Program-made: the position numbers and the translations under genes
Notes under the pieces: generated by a model
Database searches by the model: none
What the model was told of the DNA's origin: nothing
The model's input: only the letters and a program-made list of their open reading frames with translations
In this document: in pieces, positions 8,114 through 14,768 of the stretch
Numbering within the stretch: position 1 is the stretch's first letter
Layout of the letters: each line of letters starts with the position of its first letter
DNA from: JBDRTU01 sp043823825
Lineage (GTDB): Bacteria; Patescibacteriota; Patescibacteriia; Veblenbacterales; UBA10138
Direction: 5' to 3'
DNA length: 25,103 nucleotides
Assembly: GCA_043823825.1 (NCBI GenBank)
Contig: JBDRTU010000037.1
Span: forward strand, 1 to 25,103

Positions 8114-8567
8114 ATTTACCCAAAATATTGCGAGCCCAATTGTTCCAGGTTTTTCCGCTTTCGTCTTGCCGCCTCTCCCACCACTGCCAAAAATATTTAG
8201 GCGTGATGATTTTTACCTTTTGATATTCCTCAACTTCTAACAAATGTCGATCTTCAGTAATTAAAAAATTTGCCCGGCCGCCAACTGCTGCGGCCAACAA
8301 TTTCTCATCTTCATGATCTTCTAAAGTGATATCAATGGGGCCAGGTTTAACTTCTTCACAATTATCTAAAAAACGCATAATTTCTTTTTTCAGTTCCTGA
8401 TCAGTAACTAATTTTTTAACTAATAGCAAATTTTCACGCCTTACTTGATGTGAAACTACACCCCTAGTCTTACCACGTAAAACTAAGTCTAAAATCCGCT
8501 TACCATAATTTCCCGCACCACGATCAGCATTTATTAAAACATTGGTATCTAATACTACTTTAACCAT
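8112..8567 (-). CDS. PIN-domain RNase (VapC-like or other PIN family)
   Basis: The 151-aa product starts VVLDTNVLINA, a PIN-domain signature. Candidate metal-binding acids are Asp7, Glu45, Asp87 and Asp106 (ITEDRHLL), in the usual order and spacing for Mg2+-dependent single-strand RNA cleavage. Such proteins are often toxins of type II toxin-antitoxin pairs, but no antitoxin-like small gene lies directly upstream or downstream. This is either an orphan PIN protein or one acting in RNA processing. The C-terminus is rich in Trp and Arg (WQWWERR). The minus-strand region before the ATG has a TAAGAT box 7 nt away but no good -35. Confidence 0.82.
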   Translation of the reverse strand: MVKVVLDTNVLINADRGAGNYGKRILDLVLRGKTRGVVSHQVRRENLLLVKKLVTDQELKKEIMRFLDNCEEVKPGPIDITLEDHEDEKLLAAAVGGRANFLITEDRHLLEVEEYQKVKIITPKYFWQWWERRQDESGKTWNNWARNILGK

Positions 8568-8630
8568 ACCTTAAATCTTAACATAGCTAGACTCTATTGA
8601 AAAAATATTGTAAAGTGTAATGAGTTTACA

Positions 8631-8715
8631 GAATCTTGAATCAAGAATCATGAATAGTGATATATTATTATTTAAATATTGATTCTTAATTCATTATTCA
8701 TTATTCATAATTCTA
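8631..8715. repeat. AT-rich inverted and direct repeats
   Basis: Short GAATC and ATGAAT units recur on the left, and ATTCATT units recur in tandem on the right. AAGAATCA (8643-8650) can pair with TGATTCTT (8680-8687). The element lies upstream of the PIN gene and before the broken frame at 8744. It may be a decayed palindromic repeat, and I see no coding capacity in it. Confidence 0.5.
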
Positions 8716-8743
8716 ACATAATGTCTTTTCAAATAGGTATGGA

Positions 8744-9010
8744 GTGAACACAATCAGACATACCACTGATAAGCTAATACCCTTTTCGTTCACGATTAAG
8801 CTACCGCCACCACAATATGAGCGGGTAATTGTAGCCCGTAATCAGCAGGGACAAATCATACGCTCGATACCTGTGTAAAACACCAAAAAGGCCTTCCAGC
8901 CGTTTCAAGTGGATAGCCTGTATTGTCAACTGCGCCAAAGCGTCATCCAAATAGAACAGTCTAATGGATTTTATATCCCTGATTTAAGAATTGAAGCAAT
9001 GAAGGTATAG
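8744..9010 (+). pseudogene. small reading frame broken by an in-frame TAA
   Basis: From a GTG at 8744 the frame reads VNTIRHTTDKLIPFSF to IIRSIPV, meets a TAA at 8876-8878, then stays open in the same frame through KAFQPFQVDSLYCQLRQSV to a TAG at 9008-9010. The two halves (44 and 43 residues) have protein-like composition, and the segment looks richer in G and C than its AT-rich surroundings. This suggests a gene of about 88 codons with one nonsense change, or a remnant of a larger gene. A terminator hairpin follows at 9042. I do not recognise the protein, and no ribosome site is visible. Confidence 0.4.
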
Positions 9011-9041
9011 TCTACCCCACCCCGCTACTCACTATATCTAC

Positions 9042-9068
9042 AAAAGAGCCCCCCAATGAGGCTCTTTT
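9042..9068. terminator. bidirectional terminator
   Basis: A perfect 9-bp stem, AAAAGAGCC (9042-9050) and GGCTCTTTT (9060-9068). The T and A ends let it work in both directions: rightward after the broken frame at 8744-9010, and leftward at the stop codon of the 60-aa gene. Confidence 0.75.
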
Positions 9069-9249
9069 AATTTTGTTCGGGTTCAACTATTTTCTCCTGC
9101 TTTTTTATTTGCATTGGTTCAACTGGTGGAAAAACCTTAATAGGAATAATGCTCTCCTGACCATCTTTTGGTGGAATTTCAAAAAACTTATAGAAATCCT
9201 CATAAGAATCATAATGAGGAATTGTTAAGCCATATGGATTGATATTCAT
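9067..9249 (-). CDS. small hypothetical protein downstream of the Ntn hydrolase
   Basis: This 60-aa acidic, proline-rich protein (MNINPYGLTIPHYDSYEDFY to KIVEPEQN) follows the Ntn hydrolase gene by 31 bp on the same strand and ends in the shared terminator. The C-terminal third is charged and probably disordered. It has no Shine-Dalgarno. I do not recognise it. Its C-terminus lacks the GGE/GGQ of Pup, so it is not a ubiquitin-like tag of that family. Its position suggests a partner or regulator of the hydrolase, which is an inference from context only. Confidence 0.5.
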   Translation of the reverse strand: MNINPYGLTIPHYDSYEDFYKFFEIPPKDGQESIIPIKVFPPVEPMQIKKQEKIVEPEQN

Positions 9250-9280
9250 AGATTTATTATAACAAAGTTAAACAAAATCG

Positions 9281-10000
9281 TTAATCTTTGAAAAATAGAC
9301 CCCTTAATGACTTGCTTTGTTTTTTATTTTCTTCTGTTATACCCTCAACCTCTTCTCTGGTATATGCCTTGAAACCATTTTCGGGGGTAATTTCTGCTAT
9401 CTGGATAGCACCACCAACTTTTCCGTCTTGAGTAGCGGTCTCTGATATACAATATGCCGCTAATTCAATTGCTGGCCGCAAAAGCATATCTTTGGAATAA
9501 AGACGATTTAATAAATAAATAGCATATTGTGGCACTCCAATAATAGTAAATCCATAATTACTAAGGCTTGGAACAAAATCCAATTGACTTATAAGATTAT
9601 AAAGCATCGGCTGGTCTGGTTGACCATTAGCCATTCTATACCCTGCGAGGATTACTACTAACCCTGGACGTTGCAAATGAGGTGCTTGAGGCGATGGCAT
9701 AGCGGGTAAATTGGGAAACCACTCATTATATTTATTCCTAAATAATTCACGGGTGGCTTGCAAAATAGCATCAATACCTTCAAGACTCTTCTCTTTGATA
9801 ATAGGAATGAGTAAATCCAATAATGTCGCTCCAATTTCATTTGCACCAGCAACAGCCATAGCTGTATATTTCGTTAAACCATAAACTTTCTGAATAGTAT
9901 CATTAGCGCCAGTAACACCCCTTGGGTCGCCAAAAGTACCTCTACTGTCGGAGGCTACAGAAATTCCTTTATTGGTTTGTATAGCTATTGCGAGAGACAT
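9281..10000 (-). CDS. proteasome-fold Ntn hydrolase (Anbu/beta-subunit-like)
   Basis: Removal of Met1 would expose Ser2 (SLAIAIQTNKGISVASDSRG). Counting Ser2 as 1, Asp17 and Arg19 fall exactly where proteasome beta subunits and HslV keep their catalytic residues. Lys38 in QKVYGLTKYTAMAVAGANE aligns with the catalytic Lys33 strand and the AGLxxDA helix. The rest (239 aa, with LVVILAGYR and DGKVGGAIQI) fits the Ntn fold. Ser as N-terminal nucleophile is used by some Ntn enzymes, whereas proteasomes use Thr. No ATPase, alpha subunit or Anbu-operon partner is nearby. A promoter TTGATA-16 bp-GATACT (minus strand 10034 to 10007) ends 6 nt before the ATG, which implies a leaderless mRNA. Confidence 0.75.
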   Translation of the reverse strand: MSLAIAIQTNKGISVASDSRGTFGDPRGVTGANDTIQKVYGLTKYTAMAVAGANEIGATLLDLLIPIIKEKSLEGIDAILQATRELFRNKYNEWFPNLPAMPSPQAPHLQRPGLVVILAGYRMANGQPDQPMLYNLISQLDFVPSLSNYGFTIIGVPQYAIYLLNRLYSKDMLLRPAIELAAYCISETATQDGKVGGAIQIAEITPENGFKAYTREEVEGITEENKKQSKSLRGLFFKD

Positions 10001-10006
10001 ACTATA

Positions 10007-10034
10007 AGTATCTAATAAAAGAGTAGTATATCAA
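10007..10034 (-). promoter_or_regulatory. candidate leaderless promoter of the Ntn hydrolase gene
   Basis: On the minus strand: TTGATA (10034-10029), a 16-bp spacer, GATACT (10012-10007), then 6 nt to the ATG at 10000. The boxes are imperfect, but the spacing matches the other leaderless starts in the window. Confidence 0.4.
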
Positions 10035-10081
10035 TTTTGTTAAGTCAATAATTTTACACCATTGTACCACTCACTATTGTT

Positions 10082-10196
10082 GGAGTAGCACTCTTGATGT
10101 ACCCGTGAGCCACTGTTGCTTTTCACCGCACAAGGCGGACTTATTACGCAGCCTTGTCATCGGCAAAAGCCGATGAACACCAATTCTCACTACTCC
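10082..10196 (-). ncRNA. candidate structured non-coding RNA, about 115 nt
   Basis: On the minus strand the element begins GGAGTAG and ends CTACTCC, so its 5' and 3' ends pair (7 bp; one G-T and one A-T pair can extend the helix outward). Inside are CATCGGC/GCCGATG with a TTTT loop (10175-10158), CAAGGC/GCCTTG (10156-10151 with 10136-10131), and a possible GTGAG/CTCAC second closing helix. An extended -10 TGCTATAAT (10211-10203) predicts a start at 10196, the first base of the terminal helix. No open frame fills the element. It lies between the restriction operon and the Ntn hydrolase gene. It is not recognisable as tRNA, 5S, SRP RNA or tmRNA. No T-run terminator follows, so it could be a processed leader. 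Confidence 0.45.
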
Positions 10197-10202
10197 GATT
10201 TA

Positions 10203-10211
10203 ATTATAGCA
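10203..10211 (-). promoter_or_regulatory. extended -10 promoter for the structured RNA
   Basis: On the minus strand TGCTATAAT (10211-10203) is a perfect extended -10 (TGnTATAAT). Such promoters can work without a -35, and none is visible. The predicted start is 10196. Confidence 0.55.
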
Positions 10212-10232
10212 AATTTTACCCCGCCGAGCTCT

Positions 10233-11102
10233 TTATAATGTTTGCTCATAGGATTGCTTAATTAAACTAAATATATCAACCGCCTCGCTCATTGATTTGA
10301 TTTTCGCCATACCCTTATAGCCCCACTCAAAAGAGGTAATGTCTCTCACTAATCCTTTGGGGTCGTTGTACTTTGTCTCTCGGAGCAAGATATTGATGTA
10401 GCTTTTACCAAATTCAAATCTTGTAAAACTCTTTGTTGTCCTATAAGTAATTCCTACTTTTTGGTCGGCGACCTCATCAACACTCGGCAATGACTTTATT
10501 TTTTCTTGGAGTTTATAAAAAATCTCTTTAATTTCTGGGTTTGATTTGTTTAAGTGATAGTTAATATCGTAAGTTTCTCCCGTTTGCGTTTTAATCCGCT
10601 CTTTTAATACCTGCGTCTTATTGGGACTATAAACAGTCTCCAGATATAAAATGTCTTGTTTGTAGGGAGTATATTTAATAAGTTCAACATAATCTACCTC
10701 TTGAACGGCAATTATAGTTCTATTATCAAACCCTTGAGAAATAAGGATAACTCTGGGGTTGTTCCAATTAACTTTCACATCTTTACCGAATTTATCCGCC
10801 ACCAAAAGGTCAAAGTGTTTTTTGTTTTTCCGAAGCCAGTTAAAGTAAAATAACCCCTGCGTGAAAATAGCATCGTTTTGACCCCATTTATATTCAATAA
10901 CGACTGGGGCATCTGTTTCGTCTATGGCTAATGTATCAATCCTACCATCTGTAGTAGGATATTCTTTTGCCAAAAAACGCATACCAAGCAAATCTTCAAG
11001 ATTATTTGCGAAAAAATCACGCAGAGCCGCCTCGTTATCAAAATAATTTAGGTCAAACGACACTTGAGCAACTTTCTTATTCTTTGTTTGAAAAATAGGC
11101 AT
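10233..11102 (-). CDS. PD-(D/E)XK nuclease with DUF5655-like C-terminus
   Basis: The product (289 aa from ATG 11102; a TTG at 11117 would add five residues) carries a restriction-type nuclease core: DGRID near residues 52-56 and VVIEYK at 68-73, giving Asp56, Glu70 and Lys72 as the metal site. This arrangement resembles NucS/DUF91-like nucleases. The C-terminal 80 residues (RFEFGKSYINILL to IFSLIKQSYE) resemble DUF5655, a small domain found on such proteins. The gene is the third and last of the operon with hsdM and hsdS. The ATG lies 4 bp after the hsdS stop. It may supply or add to DNA cleavage in a system that lacks a helicase-type HsdR. The DUF5655 match is from memory of the family and is less certain than the nuclease motif. 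Confidence 0.75.
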   Translation of the reverse strand: MPIFQTKNKKVAQVSFDLNYFDNEAALRDFFANNLEDLLGMRFLAKEYPTTDGRIDTLAIDETDAPVVIEYKWGQNDAIFTQGLFYFNWLRKNKKHFDLLVADKFGKDVKVNWNNPRVILISQGFDNRTIIAVQEVDYVELIKYTPYKQDILYLETVYSPNKTQVLKERIKTQTGETYDINYHLNKSNPEIKEIFYKLQEKIKSLPSVDEVADQKVGITYRTTKSFTRFEFGKSYINILLRETKYNDPKGLVRDITSFEWGYKGMAKIKSMSEAVDIFSLIKQSYEQTL

Positions 11103-11106
11103 AGAT

Positions 11107-12501
11107 TTATTTAACAATTAAATTCTCAACGACTTTTTTGGCTTCTTGGAGTTTTTGTCTGCTTAATCGTGATTTTTCCAATGACGACCTGACGTTGCTT
11201 TCAATCGCCTTGCCTGCCTCTGATTTGGATATTTTCGTTATTGCCTCTGGTATTCCGATACCCCCTACATCCTTTGGGTAAAGATGGGATGTCTGACCTT
11301 TTATTTGTCTTTGTATAAGTTCGTAGCCAAGACCTGAACGCAGGAACAATAAAAGGACAAATGGGTTGATGGCTTCTTTTGCTCTGATTGTCATAATTTC
11401 TGCCACTGTTAAAACCCCATCCGCAAATTCTTTTGGCAATTCATCAACAATATCAAGATACTTTCCGATGTAGTGAGCTTGGTGAGCCGCAGAGCCGAGC
11501 ACAATATCGTCCTTGTTAAGTTTATTTTGTTTGTTTTTCTGGAAAAATTCCTCTTTAATAAATCCTCTTTCCTCGTTCTCCAAATCAATACCCCGTCCCG
11601 TAATAGCTCTGAATTTCATTATCCGCCTCTCGCCACTCGGCAAATAATCATCAAACGCTGGTGTTTTACCAATTTTTATTTCTGCCAATTCGCCGAGTGA
11701 TTTTGTTTTGCCGAGTTTATTTCTCATTCCTTCTCCAGAGTAATAGTCAGGGTCAATTCTGCTGGCTATATCAACTTGGTCTGACCATAACCAAAATGCC
11801 TTTGTAGTTTCTGATGTAAGGGTGTCCCACTCCGAAATATAAGTTTTGATACTTTTCAAAAATACTTCAACCGCTTCTTGGTATTCCTTTTCCGCTTCTT
11901 GTTTGAGTCGGAAAGCATCTTTAACAATCTGCTCTACTTTTTGCTGGTTATTTCTGGTTGCTACTAAAATCTTCAACCTTCTTAAAATTTCCGTATCTAA
12001 CAATGGTTGATTTGTTCCCTTTTGTTGTCTTTGAAATTGAACCTGCCCAAATTTAGAAGCCAAAAAAACTGAAACAAAAAATGGATTTATTTTATCTTTA
12101 TCAATTTCTACTTTTAAGATGTTGTCGCTATAGGTCGCCTCTTTCTTGTTATCGCCTATATAAACACAGCTTGTGCCTATTTTACCCACCCTACCAAATA
12201 ACAGGTCACCTTCTTGGATTAAATCGCCCCTTGTGTTTGTGAATGATACTTCAGACAAATCTGGCAAAATGTCGTATAAATTTTGAGTTCTGAAAAAAAT
12301 ATAATCACCTTCTTGTTGCCTCAAGTTTTCCCCTGAACTAATCTTTTTAACAAATTCATTAAAAAATAAAAATGGCTTAATCTGTTTTTCAGCTTCTATA
12401 AATTGAGGTATCCAATACCTGACATCCCCTCTTAATATCCAGTCAACTCTATCGTTCCAAAGCCAAAAGGCGTTTTGATTTTTTGTTTGTGCTTCTACCA
12501 T
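11107..12501 (-). CDS. hsdS: type I restriction-modification specificity subunit S
   Basis: The 464-aa product has the two-fold layout of HsdS: two target-recognition domains separated by helical conserved regions. The halves start with a matching segment, AFWLWNDRVDW (residues 11-21) and AFWLWSDQVDIASRIDPDYY (near 235-254). Each half ends in a charged helix (QQKVEQIVKDAFRLKQEAE and KSRLSRQKLQEAKKVVENL) that would form the coiled-coil spacer between half-sites. HsdS determines the bipartite DNA target and docks the methylase. The start overlaps the hsdM end by 7 bp (12495-12501), which indicates tight coupling. Confidence 0.9.
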   Translation of the reverse strand: MVEAQTKNQNAFWLWNDRVDWILRGDVRYWIPQFIEAEKQIKPFLFFNEFVKKISSGENLRQQEGDYIFFRTQNLYDILPDLSEVSFTNTRGDLIQEGDLLFGRVGKIGTSCVYIGDNKKEATYSDNILKVEIDKDKINPFFVSVFLASKFGQVQFQRQQKGTNQPLLDTEILRRLKILVATRNNQQKVEQIVKDAFRLKQEAEKEYQEAVEVFLKSIKTYISEWDTLTSETTKAFWLWSDQVDIASRIDPDYYSGEGMRNKLGKTKSLGELAEIKIGKTPAFDDYLPSGERRIMKFRAITGRGIDLENEERGFIKEEFFQKNKQNKLNKDDIVLGSAAHQAHYIGKYLDIVDELPKEFADGVLTVAEIMTIRAKEAINPFVLLLFLRSGLGYELIQRQIKGQTSHLYPKDVGGIGIPEAITKISKSEAGKAIESNVRSSLEKSRLSRQKLQEAKKVVENLIVK

Positions 12502-14477
12502 AAATAACTCCTAAATTCTTTTTTGAACTTAACCCATTCTCTTAACACATCGGGCACATCAGTATCTAAAGCACCTTTTAGCTCAATAAGAACTGGGTCT
12601 TGTTTCGTATTATTGCCCTTGCGGTCTGTAAGATATTCAATCGGATGCCCCTCGTTATTTATAACTTCGCCCTTGTCATTTCTTTTGTAAGTTTTCCTGC
12701 CTCGGATGTCATAGCCAATCTTTATTAGGTTAGCGAAGAAAATAGGATAACGCTCTGGCAACTTACCCTTTGGTTTTTTCAAAAAAAGAACGCTTGATTT
12801 TACGCCCGCTCCGAACGGCACAAAGGTTTCCTGTGGTAAGCTGACTACTGCAACAATCTGGACTTTATTTTTAAGCCAAGCTCTAACAAACTCCGTGTTC
12901 TGATTAGTTAAATCTCCGTCTGGCAAAACTATGCCCATCCTGCCGCCTTTTTTCAGTAAAGAGAGACAACGCTCTATAAACAAAATGTCTGGCACTTGTC
13001 CGCCACCCTTCTTACCAGTTAGAAGTTTTCCTTTTTCAAACTCGCCAGTTTCTTTATCTTTTTTCCACGCAAAGCCAAAATCATATCCCGAAAGAATGTT
13101 TGGGTCTTCAACCTTGCCCTTTGAACCAAATGGCGGATTAGTCGTTATAATATCGGCACTCTCTGGAGTAATTGTGCCTTTAGTGTTTTTTGTAAATTCA
13201 TCAAAAGGAATAAGAGCATTAGAAGTCCAAATACCAGTGTGCCCATCGTCAGTCATAACCATATACATCTTGGCAACTTTGGTAAGGTCATTGTCAAAAT
13301 CAACGCCCTTAATATGGGTGCTTGCGTATTCTTTGGTTTGACCTCTCAAAATTTCTCTCTGGTCTGGAGTTAAATCAACATCATTAAGAGGATTGCCTTT
13401 TATATCAACCCAACCTTTTTGCTTTTTGGTGAGATTTCGGAAGTGATTGATTGCAAAAACCAAAAAACCAGATGAGCCACAGGCGGGGTCTAACACAACC
13501 TCATCTGGCTCTGGCTCTAACATCTCCACCATAAGTTTTTTAATTGGGTCAGGCGTAAAGAATTGCCCAGCGTCTCCCCTAAAATATCCGCTTAAAAATG
13601 CCTGAAACGCCTCGCCCTTAACATCGGTATCTAAAACGGTAATGTTTTCAAATTCGCTGACGACATTAGCAATTTGTCGTATCGGTATTTCTATTTTCTC
13701 CGAGCCGTCAAAAATGCTCTTAAATTCTTCCCGGCTCTTTGCCTGCTCAAACAAGTCAAAAATCCTCTTTTGAAATGTTTTACTCGTGTCTTTATCTCGT
13801 ATCTCATCCCACTCTCTATCGTAAATTACAAATTCGCACTCCGCATTACGGCTTTTTTCGTCTTGTATTTTAGCAAACAAAAGGTAGATGACTTGGTAAA
13901 AAACCTTTTCCTTTCTGCCTGATTTGTAGTTGGCGTAGATGTTGTCGTGGATACGCTTAAAAGTCGCCTGTAAATTACTTGATGGGCGAAGGTCTTTTTT
14001 GAGTATCTTCTTGTCGCCGTATTCTTGCCCATATTTCGGCAAGTATCCTTTCTCCTCATAGCGGTCTGGCTCTTTCAGCCGCTTCCAGTATTTGAACTCA
14101 ACGCCGTTTGTCCAAACGCCAATTTGGGTAGTAGTGGCATTGATATAGCTTTTTAGCTGTTTCTCGCCGTCTGGATATTTAATATCTGGCTCTTTACACT
14201 CAACGATTATGTAGTGATTTTCTCGTTTCTCTCTATCTTGTTTTGAACGATAGATAACAATATCTGCTTTCTTGTTTTCGTCCCTACCAAGCTGGATTGG
14301 GACTTCAACATCAACCAGCTCTTTGGGATAGCCGTATTCTTCAACAAGGCGGCGGGCATATTCTTGCCTAACTTTTTCTTCGGGTGTTTCTACAATTTCA
14401 ATGCCACGAATGTAGCAAATTATTTTATTGCCTTTAGCAGGTTTAACTGCCGATGGTAATTGTAATTTTTTGGACAT
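12495..14477 (-). CDS. hsdM: HsdR-N nuclease domain fused to type I N6-adenine methylase (HsdM)
   Basis: From ATG 14477 the product is 660 aa. Residues 1-120 form an HsdR N-terminal-type PD-(D/E)XK domain: KADIVIYRS (70-78) and YIIVECKEP (89-97), giving Asp72, Glu93 and Lys95. The methylase follows, with GQFFTP (304-309), the SAM-binding DPACGSSGF (330-338) and the catalytic NPPF (447-450) of N6-adenine methylases. Cleavage and methylation domains are thus on one chain, without an HsdR helicase. A TTG at 14600 opens the frame further upstream, but those 41 residues come from repeat DNA and look non-coding, so ATG 14477 is preferred. The gene leads the operon hsdM-hsdS-nuclease. Confidence 0.88.
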   Translation of the reverse strand: MSKKLQLPSAVKPAKGNKIICYIRGIEIVETPEEKVRQEYARRLVEEYGYPKELVDVEVPIQLGRDENKKADIVIYRSKQDREKRENHYIIVECKEPDIKYPDGEKQLKSYINATTTQIGVWTNGVEFKYWKRLKEPDRYEEKGYLPKYGQEYGDKKILKKDLRPSSNLQATFKRIHDNIYANYKSGRKEKVFYQVIYLLFAKIQDEKSRNAECEFVIYDREWDEIRDKDTSKTFQKRIFDLFEQAKSREEFKSIFDGSEKIEIPIRQIANVVSEFENITVLDTDVKGEAFQAFLSGYFRGDAGQFFTPDPIKKLMVEMLEPEPDEVVLDPACGSSGFLVFAINHFRNLTKKQKGWVDIKGNPLNDVDLTPDQREILRGQTKEYASTHIKGVDFDNDLTKVAKMYMVMTDDGHTGIWTSNALIPFDEFTKNTKGTITPESADIITTNPPFGSKGKVEDPNILSGYDFGFAWKKDKETGEFEKGKLLTGKKGGGQVPDILFIERCLSLLKKGGRMGIVLPDGDLTNQNTEFVRAWLKNKVQIVAVVSLPQETFVPFGAGVKSSVLFLKKPKGKLPERYPIFFANLIKIGYDIRGRKTYKRNDKGEVINNEGHPIEYLTDRKGNNTKQDPVLIELKGALDTDVPDVLREWVKFKKEFRSYLW

Positions 14478-14648
14478 ACTCTGAACGGTTTTAATTATGT
14501 CTGCTGGCTTGAAACATAAAGCCCCTCGCCAGCGATGGCTTTCGCCACCCATACCCCTTTCAGGATATGACCGTTCAGAGTGCTCTGACGAGGAGCGCAA
14601 TACTCTGAACGGTTTTTATGCCATACCTCGGGGTTTTCAATTCACGAG
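14476..14648. repeat. direct and inverted repeats upstream of hsdM
   Basis: ATACTCTGAACGGTTTT occurs twice in direct orientation (14476-14492 and 14601-14616, the latter with its first A at 14600). ACCGTTCAGAGT (14570-14581) is the inverted copy. Copies two and three form a strong 12-bp hairpin with an inner GCTC/GAGC stem, followed by TTTTT. Copies one and two bound a 104-bp segment like terminal inverted repeats. A further CCTCG/CGAGG pair lies at 14626-14648. The block covers the probable hsdM promoter region, so it may be an operator array or a MITE-like remnant. Apart from the weak promoter below, the rest of 14649-14768 shows nothing. Confidence 0.7.
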
Positions 14649-14731
14649 GGTTAGGCAACTAAATTGTATTTTAATCTTAACAATCTTTTGCTAACTTGGA
14701 AAGCAACGAATCTTGAGATTATTGCTTGAAA

Positions 14732-14761
14732 TTGCTAAAGTTACGCCACTATTACTATAAA
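14732..14761 (+). promoter_or_regulatory. weak promoter of the 650-aa gene
   Basis: TTGCTA (14732-14737), an 18-bp spacer and TATAAA (14756-14761). The start codon at 14769 is 7 nt further on, so the mRNA would be leaderless or nearly so. Confidence 0.4.
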
Positions 14762-14768
14762 AATTACT

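Noticed and set aside
8112..8567. Complete toxin-antitoxin pair
   Set aside because: No antitoxin-like gene adjoins the PIN gene. The nearest frame (8744) is on the other strand and broken.
8876..8878. Stop-codon reassignment explaining the broken frame
   Set aside because: Codon reassignment in CPR concerns TGA (Gly). Here the codon is TAA, and TGA is used as a normal stop, as at 16719-16721 and 25095-25097.
9067..9249. Pup-like tag for a proteasome
   Set aside because: The C-terminus is EPEQN, not GGE/GGQ, and no Pup ligase or Mpa ATPase is nearby.
10082..10196. 5S rRNA, tRNA, SRP RNA or tmRNA
   Set aside because: Length and paired ends fit 5S, but the conserved CCGAAC region is missing. 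No anticodon arm, SRP-type apical loop or tmRNA tag frame is seen.
14478..14600. TTG start at 14600 for hsdM, giving a 701-aa protein
   Set aside because: The extra 41 residues come from the repeat block and have no domain character. ATG 14477 gives a normal start to the fusion protein.
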